In this document: piece after piece, positions 34,501-47,737 of the stretch
Numbering within the stretch: position 1 is the first letter of the stretch
How the letters are laid out: the number at the start of each line of letters is the position of its first letter
Source of the DNA: Durusdinium trenchii
Taxonomy: Eukaryota; Sar; Dinophyceae; Suessiales; Symbiodiniaceae
Assembly: GCA_963970005.1 (NCBI GenBank)
Contig: CAXAMN010004113.1
Span: 755,740-819,739, forward strand
Direction: 5' to 3'
DNA length: 64,000 bases
The notes under the pieces: model-generated
What the model saw: only the letters and a program-made list of their open reading frames with translations
Told to the model about the DNA's origin: nothing
Database searches by the model: none
Made by a program: the position numbers and the translations under genes

Positions 34501-37500
34501 GAAAAGAACGTCAATCAGTACCTTTCATCAGACGGCTCGTTTTTGATGCGCCGTGTTTTTTGTTGCGCAAGTATGTTTGAGGAGGTGGTTCGTTTTCGCT
34601 GCCTGACGGGAGGTTCCAATGGTCCAATGTTGGATGACCCTGAGAGGGTTGTAGATGGTCCACACTGCGACTGGGTCCTCACATGGTCCGTGCATGGATG
34701 GATCATGATGGATCCCTCTGCATAGCGCATAGCGAGCCAGCTTGGTGTCCTCACATGGCGGCTTCTTTTTTCTTTCTTCTTGGTGTATGAGAAGTGGGGA
34801 GAAGAGCCAGCAACGGATCCCTGGACGCCGAAAGCATCCGATTTGGGAGATGACGTAATGCAATGCAGTTATATGCATCTATCCAGTGAAGCTGAGGAAG
34901 GATTTGTTCATATAGGCCGATAGAAGTGAAGAAGACGTGGTCCAACAGTCCAACAGCAATAATGGCCAATGATTGTTACAATGCTGAGGGTTAATGAAAC
35001 TCTCACCAAACCTAGAGACCTTTGAAACAACCACTGAAGCAATTCTTGAACATCCACATCCACCGCCTTTGTCAGGACTCACGTCGCGTTTCGCACCTCA
35101 CGTTGCTCGTCACGTGAGGTGCGAAATGACCTGCAGACACTGAATGGACGCGCCAACTTTAGCATCGGCTACCGCTTCACCAGAATCACGGACCGGACCC
35201 GGTGGCATCCATTTTTTGGGTTTGGACCATGAGTGGCATGATCCCTCATTTCTGCTTGAAAAACACGTGTCTCTCTTAGGATCGGAGTGGCATGACAATG
35301 TATGATAATGTATGGACATGTGGTGAGCCTTTGATTGAAAGGGGAGGAAGTGAGAATCTTGAAGTTCAGCAATTTGGCCTACAGGGCCTGCGATGTTTTT
35401 CCACATTGACCCTAGAGAGTCAAACGAACCCACACATCCTTGGTGGAAGATCGAAGCCTCACCTCATCCCACGAGTCGGGTCGACCGGGTCGTTGCCAGG
35501 TCGTTGCCAGGTCGACTGCCGGCGCAAAACGGCGTCCGGACTCGGGGAGTCGAAAGCAGGAGTACTTCGAGCGCATCGGGGAGTGCCACTTTTGCTTTGC
35601 GCCCAAGGGTTTGGGCCCTTCGGAACGGAGACCGGGGGACGGGGACCTGACATGTGGTGATGGATGGGCGAAAGCGGATCAAGGAGTCTAGCGAACGCAC
35701 CACCGGTAGTACCAAGAGCGCCCTTGAGGATTTTCAGGGATATCCATGACCCAGAGGAACCTGATAGTAGAACAAGTCATTTGATGAGTTGGAATTCTTG
35801 TAGCTGGCTGTCCCCATTGAAGGCGGTATCCAGATGGATGATCCGTGACCTGCCGACCACATGGACGAAACTTAAGGAACCCATCGCCTTTGGAATAAGG
35901 GGCGGCCGCAGTCGTGGTCCTTTTTGCTGGGAGCTTTGTACGGGCACAGCTGGCCAGCAGCTGTTTTGTTTGACACCGATTGGAACCGCAAGCAAAGGAT
36001 CCATTTGGATTCTATTTGTACATTTTGGATGGCCCAGCTTATTGGCCAGCATCACCTTGTAAGGGCCAAGCTGTACAGAACTATCGATCAGAGGCAGATC
36101 CAGAGGTTCCAAAACAGAGAATAGAATAGGAATGATCTCGAATATAGATGGGATCACTAAACTACCTACGGTTCACCTACCAGTTCCTCTCTTGGATATG
36201 AATACTTTTGGTCAAAAGTTGGTGTTCTTTTCTGGGTTCACTACACAGGTCCTGAAACCGTTGCTTGACTTATTGACCAATTGTGTGATCAAATAATACG
36301 GAGCCGAGCTGAACTAAGCTGGTGAATTGGTTTCGATCACTTGTTTTGGGGTTTGGTGTTTGAAAGACTTTTGAGCATCCATACACACACACACACGTAT
36401 GTATGTATATGTATATATATATATAGAGATGAGAAACGGCAATCCCATCACCAAGACATCGATGATCATCGATGGCCCATTGCATTGGTATGCATGCATG
36501 CATCCACATGTCAGACTCCAACAAAAACCCAGCAACCCGTCCAGACTCGGGACCAAAATATACGAAACCCCAGAGAAGATGGAGATCTCCGTCTCCGTCT
36601 AAGGCTCTCTTCTTTCACGTCCCTGGCACCGCCCGAGCCAACGAACCCCGAAAAGCGCCGGTCAGGTTACTGGAGCAATCGGCTTTACGAGGTGTTGTTC
36701 GCTGGATGCATCCCAGCGACTCAGTAGCTTTTGAGAATGCAGCTGGGGAGGAAAGGGGGCAGGCAATTCCCTTCGCAGTCCTTGTGTGGAGGATGTTTTC
36801 CTCCCATGGTCCATGTATCCACATCCTGTAGCAAGCTGTCAGACATGGTGTCAAGTTAGGCCACCCTTTGACAAAATTAAATTTACGAACTGCCTTACCA
36901 TCACCAGATGCTGAACCGGCCCAACTGATCAGGAGTCATGTGCTGGTCCACTGATCCTGGAGTATGGCTGAAATGATGAAAGTTAATATCAGTTTGTGAG
37001 AGGCAGGCAGCTCCTGAAACAACACAACAAATTGTCATAAATATCCTCGTTTTGTTATGTTGCCTGACTTGATGCATCGCAGTTTTTGTGTCTCATCCTT
37101 CCCACTCTTTGTGCCACTCCTCTTCCGCCGCCAGCACGTCGAGACGAGCGTAACTAGCTTCTTGTGACTGCCAGGAGCGCCCCGGTTCGATGCCGCCTTC
37201 CGCCCGTCTTGCTCCGTTCCGGTGGCCTTCAAAGACTGGCTCCGTTCGAGACGCATCCTCTGAGTTACGGACGCATCGCGTCCTCGCGGGGGCCCTCAGG
37301 TGATCCTCTCGGATCACATCGGACTTCCCTTCGACGACTTCTTGGATTGGCGCCGCGGAACGGAATGGCCGGAGCCCGGACGGGCGAGGTGACGGCGAGG
37401 TGACGGTGAATGTAAAGAAGGGAGGGCCTAGAAAAGCTGGCGGAAGACCCCTGTTCAGGGTCTTCCAATTTGGTGAAGACACAGATTTAACCATATATTA

Positions 37501-40203
37501 AATATATAGTATATTATTATACCTTGATTTACCTTGACCCTCCCAGAAGGGAATCCGGGTTTTCTGGGAGGTGTTTTCACACACCGGTCGGTTCGGTCCT
37601 GCTAATTACTTGGGTCAATTCGTCGACCTTGTTGGTTTTCTGTTTCGATTGTTCCGAATGTTGGCTGGGGAACCCATGGCAGGCGTTTGGACCGTTTGGA
37701 CAGTGACCACAGATTGGTTTCATGGACAAGGGAAGTGATATTTCAGAGCCCCTACTCCAAACAATGCTGTTGTTTCAAGATTTGGTAGCGCAGAATATGC
37801 CAGAGGATGCTGGGTCAATGCGCTACATCCCCAAAACAGAAACCCAGCAACGCCCGACGATGTTCGCGGTCTCATGGTGAAGAAGCGTTCGACTGCTCGA
37901 CGTGAAGGCGTGCGATGGTGCCAGCGCCAGCGCCCTGTTCATCTAGTGATTCTCGAAGAGTGGGCACTTAGAGTCCTAAAGCCGAATGATCCCTGGATTT
38001 GCTACAGGTCCTGATAAACGTTTTACTCTATATAGTTTTTCAATGTTTTTTCAGACTTGCACTTTGCACAATCCCGCATTTCCAAACGTATCACTTGAGC
38101 CTTACTCCACTTCACTTTCAGATATTTTGGGACTTCGGTGTCGCCTTTTGTTGTGCAAAGAGAAGATGATGAGTGGCCTTTGATCTCAGTTGAAGTTTGC
38201 TCCACTGAGGAGCACCTTCTCTTTGAAGTGGCCTATGTCAGAGGCCTGAGCCGCTCGCGTAAAGAAAGCGGCTCCCCCACAACTCCGCAGCTGCCGGGTC
38301 CAGGTTTGGAGCGGAAAACGGAGCCTTTTTTTGGCGCGGTGAGACAAAGAATTGACCCTTATAAGTGTATCTTTGTTTCCCTCAATATGTTTGTTTCCCA
38401 TGGCCAGTTTGCACTGGCCATTTTTGTTTTTCACACGGAAGAGGCTCTCCCCCCGAAAAAAACTATGGACCCTGAACAAGGGTTTCATCATTTTCTCAAA
38501 GAACATGTAGATAAGTCACACTTGACCGCAGAAAGCTACATAGGAGGCCAACCCAGTGGCTCTTTCACTTCTTTCGGTCTCGGGTGATCAGTGTGATATG
38601 TGCCGACCCAAAAGGCTAATGGCATGCCAAGCAAGACATAGGATCTATGTTTAGACATTGTTTTGTCAACCACTCTAGTTGGGTAGGTCAAGAACATGAA
38701 ACACACGATCACTATGAAGTTCATGGGTCATCAGAGGACCGGCTGGGCCCCAAGTAGATAGTCCAACTCAGTGTCCAATGCAATCTTGTTTTCACTGTTT
38801 GTTGACCGCATCGCCGCATGCGGCGAAGTAGCCTGGGCCTTTTGGTGACTTTCCCGAGCGAAGGTGGGCCCTGTCCTGGCAGAACACTTGGAACTGCTAC
38901 TGCAGAACCAGTCGCTGAACCCGCACGGTGATGGTCGGGTCATTCCGGTTACCGAGAGTGGCCTTTCTTGGTAGAAACTGCATCAAACCGGTGTATTTAT
39001 GTGCAGTGCAGTTAAATTCAGGAGGTCTGGTAAAAGTCTCGATAGACATGAACTGAGATTGACACCGGGAGTGGAGGGATGTGGAGGGTACGGGTGTCCA
39101 TTGTTTGCTCACTTAACTGAAAACCACTCCTATGCAACGGCTGGTTTGTGTTGACGTCTCCAGAAGTACATCAGTATCACCTTCCAGGGGTCTACTTAAG
39201 TGAAACGCTTTGACTTTTGCTTTGAACCATGAGGCTCAACTAATGACTTCAGCTTGAAAAAGTATCAGAGGATGTTCTGTGTTGGCGTACCTGTTTCTCT
39301 TATCAGGGCCATACCGAACCCTGGTCTTCAGACCCCAGGAACGACCTAGTGAAGCGGATGCACGAGAACGTCCGGCGAAACAGGCCCGTGGATGTGGAAA
39401 CGACGCGCCCAAGTCAGTCAACGAAAAGGACAAACACCAACCACATCCAACCACTTAAGAATCTTCAGAAGACCAAGATTGGTCGGAATGGTGTATCGAT
39501 TTGAGCCTTCTTTTCGCGTTCGTTCTCGATGTGAGCGTTCCGGAAGGGCATTGTCGAACCAGCGCGTGCCTCACAGGTGCTGGTTCGACTACAACTCTGA
39601 GGACTTGGACACATGCCGTCACCGCCTCCTCGGTCGTTTGGGTACCGACCGCGGCCGTGGTCGTTTGTTCGACCGCGTCAGGATCCCAACTGCTCACCAT
39701 ACCTGGGCCTTCTGCGCTTCTTGCAGAAGAAGAAGGCTGCCATGCCGCGCTCCCCAGGCAGCCAAACTCCGAACGTGGGGAGTAGTTGGAGTTCGGGCTG
39801 TCGAGTGGTGGTGACACTTGTGGACTCACGAGAGTTGAAACATGCCCTGGGCTATTTCCTCTTTAAATATCATCGGGGCGTTGAAATCTCGGAATCTAGA
39901 AGGGGATGTCAAATATTATAGCAGAGAGTTTGGTCAAGAGAGAGTTCTGAACGAGGTTTCCAAGAGATTCTTCGACTATTTGGTTGATTTCTGTTTGATC
40001 ATAATCTTGGACATTCAGGATGCATGGTTGGCGGCGGATGGGTCAAACCTGTGCAGACCCTGTTTGACCTGCAAAGTCAACTCCCCGTGGCACATGACGA
40101 GCGCCACCACACATCAACAAGCGCGGCAAGGAAGACGTTGGGACTTTGCATCGCCACCCGCCCGGGGGAGCGCAACACATCAAGCGCAGCAAAAAAGGAG
40201 TGA
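31564..40203 (+). CDS. exostosin/GT47-like glycosyltransferase (at least 15 exons)
   Basis: Probable Golgi-type glycosyltransferase of the exostosin family. Exons: 31564-31650 (KIFVYETDF), 32125-32250 (DPNEADFFFVPVYAAC), 32931-33025 (GGQDHIFLWSS), 33356-33432 (TYDFPSWVDYI), 33657-33781 (WKDYVIPGFVDPR), 33868-33961 (RTFTACYW), 34205-34260 (YHGADSDALAIYKYANTT), 35560-35614 (EYFERIGECHFCFAPKGL), 36666-36715 (YWSNRLYEVLFAGCIP), 37300 to ~37350 (VILSDHIGLPFDDFLDW), 38864-38922 (EHLELLLQNQSLNP), 39339-39383 (DLVKRMHENVRRNR), 39577-39601 (CWFDYNSE, 25 nt), 39682-39757 (DPNCSPYLGLLRFLQ) and 40019-40203 (terminal, TGA). Phases agree wherever both sides of an intron are fixed. One exon each seems missing after 34260 and after ~37350. 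The N-terminal membrane anchor was not found, so the true start may lie upstream. Donors are mostly GC, some GA and GT. Confidence 0.85.
34339..34452. repeat. fold-back related to 14003-14102
   Basis: CCCTATGGATCCACTGCCAC at the left and GAGAAGGTATGTGGATCCAC at the right enclose CCCTCCAAGACC and AGTCTCCAATCA, the same internal words as the copies in the methyltransferase gene. It lies in an intron of the GT47-like gene, so the family is dispersed over at least 20 kb. Confidence 0.65.
35089..35126. repeat. perfect 15-bp hairpin
   Basis: TTTCGCACCTCACGT pairs exactly with ACGTGAGGTGCGAAA across an 8-base loop, in a GT47-gene intron. Confidence 0.75.
36384..36425. repeat. CA / TATG / TA low-complexity tract
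   Basis: ACACACAC, GTATGTATGTATATG and TATATATA in series, in a GT47-gene intron. Confidence 0.8.
37096..37260 (-). CDS. weak exon candidate antisense to a GT47 intron
   Basis: A minus-strand frame with good codon bias ends in SYARLDVLAAEEEWHKEWEG then TGA at 37093-37095. It lies inside the intron upstream of the exon at 37300, where the plus strand needs no exon because flanking motifs join directly. It could be a nested gene or chance. Confidence 0.2.
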
Positions 40204-43200
40204 TGAACAGCTGAGGTGTTGTGAGGTACTGCACCGTTTGCTAAGTTTGTAAGATTGCGATATGGGTCTTCCAAGAGCCTTCCGAGTGGCAATGCGCAGA
40301 CAGCATTTGGGGGAGAATAGTACCCTAAGTAAGAATCCCGCGGATTTTCTGCGCACAGAATAAAGGTCAGGATGTGTTCAACAAAGATTATCCTACTGTT
40401 CCTGGGTCGATCATGCAAAGGCTTCAGCTCTACAATGATTCTAAAGGTGCTGCAACCATCGAGTCGAAACTGCTCATCGAAATTATGTAATCGTTTTGGG
40501 AGTTACAGTATATATCTGATAACTTACTTATAACCTTATTGCACGTGTGCGGTAATCTACTAACCACGATGTTTCCACTATTTGCAGAACTAATCCTTTG
40601 AAGACGAAGACTTGTTTATGGCCTCAACATGGCCAAAGCACCCATTTACATGGGCTGGTGCCCGGCGCCGGTGTCACAGATGTTGATATCATCAGTAGAC
40701 ATCCTATAATGACTATATTGACATCTGATCACCAGCGATGACCATTCGTGTGTTTGTGTGATGTCCCATTGTGGACATGTCTTCGCCCGCTCGTGCCCGT
40801 CTTATTTTCTCTCATCTTGGTGCACCTTCTGAGCGCCACACATTTGCAGCCCCAAGCATCAAGGGACATGTTCGGCACACTGATTCTGCGTTCTGCTCAT
40901 GTACCGTCTCGGCACGTTCGGTGCCGTTCAGACCTTGCTGGCTCGAACGCGGGGTGGGAAACGTCGCCCTTTGCAGTCTGGCCATGCAGGCAGGTCGCAA
41001 GGGGCTGGCCTCTCCCTCCTCAGATTTTGGTCGGAAGTCGACAAAAGTGGTAGTAACCTTAGCAGGACTTGCTCTATTACATTATTATATCTACATATAT
41101 GATGTCATTAATGTTATATTGCTTTTACAACATATTACCGTATATAAGTACAGTACACTGGCGGAGTTTGGAAAGCTCCTTGCTGTTGCAATACAGGCCA
41201 TGATTGTGTTCTGAGTGATTGAACTGGCTCCCGGATGGTTCCGCTGAGTGTCTGACATGATGTCACTCTAGACTCTGGACCTGGGTATGGACATGAGCGT
41301 GGTGAGCACCATCCAAGTGGATGTTCTTCTCATACGGGCCTACTCCACCAGCCCTTGACTATGCATGGTATGCAGTACGGGTCCACAGTGAAGCCGAGTG
41401 AAGCCGATGGCCAGGTTTGCTTGGAAACGAAACTGCCAAAAGTGCTTTGGCTGCGTTTTGCGTCGGAGCAGGGGTGCTATGTCAAAACAGGGACGCCACA
41501 GTCACATGGGGCTGAAGATCAAACCAGCCTGCACCAGGAACGCACCAGAGGTGGTCAAAAAGGCCCGCACGCCGACAGAGCGAACTTGACCTTTGATCCG
41601 GAAGGAGCTCGGTGAGCGCCAAACATTCATTCTACCAGCGTGAAGTCCCAAACACGACCAATTACGTGTGCTTGGGAGCCGATCAGTAGCCCATGTTCTC
41701 GGAGTTTTGGATATTATTTCTAAAGACTTAGCCATTTGCAATGCTAAAAGGTGTCAAATGAAACCTGTTGTTTTGCAACTAAGATATGGTCCAGAAGGAT
41801 CCATGAGGCTTATTATGTAAAACTATATAAATCTTATTGATTCTTACACCTTGCTCACATGAGAAACACGATGGAAAAAACAGCATGTTCAACGGCTCGA
41901 CACCATTTCTGGGTTCCTATCTCGATGACGCCGAGGATGCTCTTGCAGCATTCAAGGTGTCGACCTCAGATCTTGGCGCAGCGGGTTGCTCACCCAACAC
42001 CGTCCAAACAGTTCAGAGAACCTACCTACCAGCAGAGGTTGAAGAACCCTATAGCCCTATAGATTATCCTATAGGTACCCCTGGTTACGGGTCCTATAAG
42101 GTCACTTAACCTTTGTAGGTACCCTCCGTGCAACAATCATGAAAGTTGACAACCCACTCTTAGTAGAGGACAGTCGTCCTGCAAGGGGCCAGACATTCCA
42201 CTTCCATGGTTGTTGCCAGGCTTTGCAATCTACTGTAAAGACCACATGAGCCAAGTGGATCATATACTCAGCAGCCTACCCAACAGTTTGGTAGTGACAA
42301 GGTCGTGGAAACTTATCCTCCTGTTCAGCTGGCTGAAAGCAACTCGAAAAACATATTTGCTTGAAGCATGCTTGAAGGGGCGACGCTTCTTCTGGAAGGA
42401 GATGGGGCTTGTATTAGCCAATGGGGACTTGCACTGGTCAAACAAACGGCAGACAGGTGAATTGGTTTACTGTACTAAGAGTGCCAGTCCAGCCCCGTCA
42501 CTGAAACGCTGCCAGCAGGAAATGAGAACACGCAGCAGGGTGTTTTCCACGAAAGAGAGAAGTTACAGGCAACGTAGAGTAGAGGGTCTTTCAACATTGG
42601 TTGGTTGGCGAAGAGAGGGGATGCCCCCAACTGTAGAAACAAGATAGGTACTGATGCTATATGGTACCAAACCGACCCTCTATTATTCTGTCCTTTATTG
42701 GTCCTTCCGGCAAAGAAGTTCTTCCTGGCAAGTGACCGGCACAACACAGAGGCACTACAGATGAGAGTCGAGTGTCAATTTGGACTTTCAGTCAGCAGCT
42801 CACTTTTCACCCGTTTGGATTAGTTTTGCTCCAATCTCCAGTGACTTTTTCCTAAAGCTGAAGTGATCAGACCAAACCTGGGTCCTGGACTGGCCAGCTT
42901 TGCTTGGCTCACACGACTCCAACGTTTCGACTTGCCGGCGCCTGAGCAAATCAGGTTGGCACAGAGAGGAAGCAAACAATGCTTGAGGTGAGAAAAACGG
43001 GCGCGTCTTGAAGATGATTTCCTCGCAATCACTGAATTCAGACAGTTGTGAATCTCTGTGCGGATGGTGCGGACAGGATTTTGATGTGCAAAATGGATCT
43101 ACTGTATTTAAATGGCGTGACCCGTGACCTAGTAGATTTGGATAGATTTGGGATTGTACATGTCCTTTTGTTTCTCAATCATTCCCTTTATTGGATGTTG

Positions 43201-44305
43201 AGGGGGGGGCCGTGCAAAATCAGAGGTTGTTGCTGCAACACAGGGCTGAACCAGGTTGCTTGCTAGTTCTCTAGCAGAGAGTCATTTCAACCGCTTGATC
43301 ATTTGGGTTGCCAGCGTGTTGTGTAAGTGTAACGCCAATCATTAGACAATTGACTGACACGTTTGGCGCTGAGCTGGTGCTAATTGAGTTGCATGAAACG
43401 GCTCTTGCTTGGTACAGCACGGGAAGTAGAACAAGTTGAGGGGAGACCCTTTGGTTGAACCCTCATCGAGGCCCACAAGGCTTGTTCAGGTTCTCTACAT
43501 GGAAAACGGTGTTTCTCAAACACATCATTTGCTCGGGTGGAATGCGTGCTTTATCTAGACGTGTTCCACTGAGTTCGACTTCCACCAGCTGGATGAGAGG
43601 CTTGAGTGACGAGCTGACAACCGAAGCCAACATGCACAGGTGGGACAGCCACGAAAAGTGGAGATGGCGGCCCCAAACAAGTGTTCTGCCCGAGCCCCAT
43701 GAGCGTTCGCACCGTGGCAGATGCGATTGAGAGGTGCGTGATGTGTATATATACAGTATATATATATACATTATACTATATGTGTATGTTTTTTCATCCA
43801 TGCATTTGGTATACCAACATGGAAAGTGCCCAAGGTGGCTGGGAAGATGATTTCTTCTAGTGGAATTCATTGGTCAATGTCACTGTCAGTACTATTATGG
43901 GTTCTCTCAGAGTACACTCAGAAGACTTGAGAGTTTCAGTTTTCATGGCTGGGAATCCGGACAGCCGCACTACAGAGAACCAGCTACTGTACCGTATCCA
44001 CCCACTTCTTTCCTGACAGTGGTTTCAGAGTAGATGGCACAATCACCAAGAGGTGGTTTATGTGGACCCCCATCTAAAAGACATGTAGCGGGGTTTGTGC
44101 AAGAACGTCTCTCAGCGGGGTGCTGCCTTGGAACATCGATGAATGCGTTTGGACACGGCCACGAACGTTTGGAGTCGCTGATGGTTGTCAGAAGTTTGGA
44201 GCCATAAGTGATTGGAAGAAGCATCAGTGAATTTGAGGAGGCACGGATGACATGTGTTGCACTTGACATAGGGTGCTCATTTGGTCGCACCCTTTGGAAG
44301 CTGAG
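40204..44305. other. intergenic, weak exon hints only
   Basis: Weak coding hints: a GC-rich stretch at 40800-41040; a frame ending LKIKPACTRNAPEVVKKART then TGA near 41591; and GSYLDDAEDALAAFKVSTSD near 41914-41975. None has both splice boundaries and a family match. A TATA-rich tract is at 43745-43790. Confidence 0.3.
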
Positions 44306-44981
44306 GTTGAACTTTACTCAACATGGCCAATCCCAATCCAACCCAAACCACCTACCCGCCTACCCCATCCAACGCCGCTACGAGGTGACCGTGCTGAAGA
44401 GTTTGGGCAGTGGGGAGGTCCCTGTGCCAAAGGGCGCTCAGGCGCGGCACCGGACATCTCTTGCTGCTCCCCGTTTCCGGCAGATTCCGAAGCCAACTGC
44501 GGCACCGACGTACATCCGAGTGGTGACGTGATTCCATGTGATTCCTAGGGTCCTAGAATGCCGCTGGTGGCAGGAATATCTCACTACGAATGCAATGTCC
44601 AAAAAGTTTTATGCATATAAAGCTGTCAACCCCCAATGCAGCCAAGTTGCCTTGCGAAACATTTTAGAGGAAGAGAGTCCCCGCCTATCGCAGTTTTGTG
44701 GAATTGAGTGTAGCTGGCTATGCAGGTTGGATCAAACAGGTAGCCAACCCCAAGAAGATGCAGGTAATAGGTCATAAGGCCTAGGGTTGTCATCCAGTTG
44801 AACTTCCTGTCCTTCCACATGTATGTGCAACCATTTCCAGTAATAAGTTCCGGGCTTCTCTTCAAGCGCTTCGTTTGAAGGGCTCCAAGTTCGTCAGGGC
44901 GAGACCAAGCTCCAAGTGACCAAGCCAGATGGCAGCAAGGCCGAAGTCCGCTTGCAGCGCCTGGGCCGAGATCTCCCATGA
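44306..44981 (+). CDS. two-exon C-terminal part of an unrecognised gene
   Basis: Exon 44306-44517 (RRYEVTVLKSLGSGEVPVP, then KPTAAPTYI) and terminal exon 44881-44981 (LQVRQGETKLQVTKPDGSK, ending RLGRDLP, TGA 44979-44981) both have strong GC3 bias. The donor TACATCC|GAG (GA type) and the acceptor GAAG|GG join in phase to give TYIRLQVRQGE. No domain recognised; upstream exons were not found. Confidence 0.45.
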
Positions 44982-46209
44982 CTTCGAAAAGAAGAAGTCA
45001 CCCCATTTCTGTGTACCAAGGAAGGTCTCCAGGTGTTGCTGAGCTGGTGGCTGGTGATGGAAGTTCGGTGCAATTCTGTGCTCACCTTACTACTGTCCAA
45101 TGAGAACAGTACTTCCCGATGAGATCTTCCGCGTTGAAATCCACCAAGTGCTGTCCACCACCCTCCGCTGCGGTGGGACAAATCAAACCATCCACTTCTG
45201 AACCCCTTCGCTTCGGTGAGGGTTTTTCGGGCTGACGAGTAAGTGGAGGATCAGTCCGACAACTACGATGTTTATCGATGGTTTAAATATATTTATATAT
45301 GTTATATATTTTTGATTCGGAGTTCAAATTGGAGATCACTCAAGTGAAAGCCCCTAAATACTCTACTTGTGGATCTCCGTTGGGCACTCCCTGGAAGGTC
45401 CAGGTAGAGGAGGAAAGGGTAGAGAATGTTTGATGAGATTTTGGACTTTGGAGATCGCGTGCGCAAGCTCTGTTGCACAGACATGACGTGGTGGTTTCAG
45501 ATCGAATTCTGGTTGTGCAGCGTGATGGTTTGGACCTTGACCGTGGGGTGTTGGCCTCCTTTGGGGTCAAAGTTCACACGGGGCAGTAGAAGTCACCAGA
45601 GGCCACCGGTAAACACAGGTCTTTGACGACTACTGCTGTAGTAGCAATGGGTAGGGGTGCAGTATATAACATGGAGCGGTTTTGTCCCTCCTAACGGAAC
45701 GTGAGGACCGTTAGGAGGAAGGCATGTCGAAATATGGATTGCAACAAATACAGCCTTGTGGTCATCGCAAGGCAACTTTTGCTTGTTCGTTGAAGCACCA
45801 TGGTGCCAAACTCAGGACAAAGCCGCTACCATCGAAAGCAGCGGAGTATGCTGGGAAGGCATGGCCGGATGTGTTTCTCCATCCTTTTCACCAAGTCATG
45901 TGGGACCAAATTGACGTCACTTCCGTCTCAAATTCTATCGGATGGGTTAGTTGATGCTGAGTCACTTCAAGCGGAATTGAAGCAGACGTTTACCTATTCA
46001 ATATATGTAACAATAGGTAATAAGAATGTATCAACACGTAGCTCTAGAGGCTCGTGATGGCGAGGTCTGGACATCCCGCGAGGTTTGGCGAAAGCAATAG
46101 CTAGCATAGCTGATGCTTAACTGGCTAGACCACTACGTCCAGGGCATTGTTCACCTCACTTCACTCCTTTGGCTGGGTGGGGGTCATGGGTCATGGAGTC
46201 CTCTCGGAG
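44982..46209. other. no gene recognised; one hairpin
   Basis: Contains the perfect 11-bp hairpin CCTCCTAACGG / CCGTTAGGAGG at 45687-45718. A frame at 45724-45954 is open but lacks the codon bias of the real exons. Confidence 0.35.
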
Positions 46210-46312
46210 GGACGGGGTCGTTCCGTCGTCCCGCACCTCTTCGGCTCACCGAGCACGAGCGCCATCGACTGCGCCGGGTCGCGAGTGAACGCGCCGCGGC
46301 CAGGTGTCCAGG
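46210..46312 (+). CDS. candidate exon, unknown product
   Basis: GC-rich, with a frame containing PLRLTEHERHRLRRVASERA and a clean donor GTGTCCAG|GTGAGA. Start approximate. It looks like a basic helical segment; family unknown. Confidence 0.35.
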
Positions 46313-46432
46313 TGAGACCATGTTCTTCCTAAAAGGGTCTGAACACGTTCAGAATTTGGTGTGTGGAATGATGAGACTCCCTCCAGAATTCATTGCTCGC
46401 AAAGAGGTATTGCTCGGCCAAGCCGCAGTCAG

Positions 46433-46551
46433 GTGCGTCCCCCCCCAAATTCCGTCCGTTCGAACGGTCGGAATTGAACGGCAGGAGAAGGCCAACGACG
46501 TGGTCCAGGCGGTCCGTCGATTCGAGTTGGATCCAGACAGGAGGAATCCAG
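46433..46551 (+). CDS. candidate exon, unknown product
   Basis: Acceptor GTCAG|GTGC and donor AATCCAG|GTCC enclose a GC3-rich frame including RTVGIERQEKANDVVQAVRR and FELDPDRRNP. It is on the same strand as 46210-46312, but phases do not join directly, so another exon may lie between. Confidence 0.35.
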
Positions 46552-47254
46552 GTCCGACTTGCAAAACAGTTCAGGGTGCGACGTCTGACAATTCCGGTTT
46601 CAGGTGATTCAAAAATTATTCTATAATTATAGTTATATAGAAGAACATCTCAAAGTGGAACCACCAGTGGATCCACCAGTTGGCAATCGATTTTGTCACT
46701 TGAACCGAGGGACTCACGTCAAACAGCCGGCAGGCCATGTCTTTTGCGAAAGATAGATCATGTTGCTGCCACTTTGACATCGTGTTTGGGTGCCAAATGG
46801 TTAAATTATGTTAAATTGAAGTCCCAAAAAATGGTTTGGCGGAAGATGAGGAGACCTTGGACCTTGTCTATAGTGGCTTCCGCACTCCCCACTCCTTTGG
46901 GCATGGAAGTTGTTTCTTTCTATAGTCCTTCCTATAAGGAACGGGATGTTGGTTTGGTTCGGATAGGGTTTGCTTCGGTTTTGCTTCACTAAGTGTCGGA
47001 GGCTGTCCACGAGAATTGTAGGAAGTTGTAGGCATGCTTTAGAAAGGGTACCTGTGAAAGGGAAACTCAAGAAAGGGGAGTCAAGAAGAGATCGGTAGAG
47101 CCCTGCGATTGAGGATCATTCACGGGAAGTTCCACAAAAGGCTCTTGAATGGCTTTTGAACCACCAACTCATTATACATTGTTATTACAGGTGTACAACC
47201 ATTTAGAGATTAAGGGACACCTTTTCCAGGCCATGTGCGAACCAACCACGCTGC

Positions 47255-47400
47255 ACGGGGTTTGGAGCCAACTGAGAGGCACTTCTGTCAGAGGTGCTCC
47301 AAAAACAGCCAGCCCTTTGGACGCAAAAAGGGTTTCAGCGACGAATCGGGCGACGACGCCGGGGGAAAGCCCTCAACTGGAAGACGGACCCAGCAAATGG
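47255..47400 (+). CDS. candidate exon with a CxxC motif
   Basis: A frame reading LEPTERHFCQRCSKNSQPFG then KKGFSDESGDDAGGKPST is moderately GC3-biased and protein-like, with Cys-X2-Cys. Boundaries are approximate. It could belong with the 46-kb candidates. Confidence 0.28.
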
Positions 47401-47445
47401 ATCTTATTCCCTACAAAGGGGTGGGATCTATATGGATCTACCTGG

Positions 47446-47536
47446 TTCTTCAAAGTGACCTTTTGATAACCTGGTTTGAGGTCACTTAGGCCTGTAACAG
47501 GTCACTTGGGGACTCCAAAAAGGTCACTTTGAAGAA
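47446..47536. repeat. 91-bp fold-back with perfect 19-bp arms
   Basis: TTCTTCAAAGTGACCTTTT (47446-47464) is exactly inverted at 47518-47536. The loop holds two more GGTCACTT words. The right arm and flank (CACTTTGAAGAAGCTGGT) match the ends of the repeat family at 61262, 62067 and 62587. Confidence 0.85.
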
Positions 47537-47737
47537 GCTGGTATATATGGTTAGGTTCAATCTTGTACGGTTCTGTTCTGGACAACGTGGATGCAACCAA
47601 AACGGATGAATCCACTGATCATGTTGCATCCTGACGCCAAAAATCTGTGCTGGGATCACCTACAGCTCCGATGCCCTGAATTGGTCCTTTGCTACATCGA
47701 TGGAGCTTCTAGGGTGAAAGAATAAGGGGAAAAAGGA

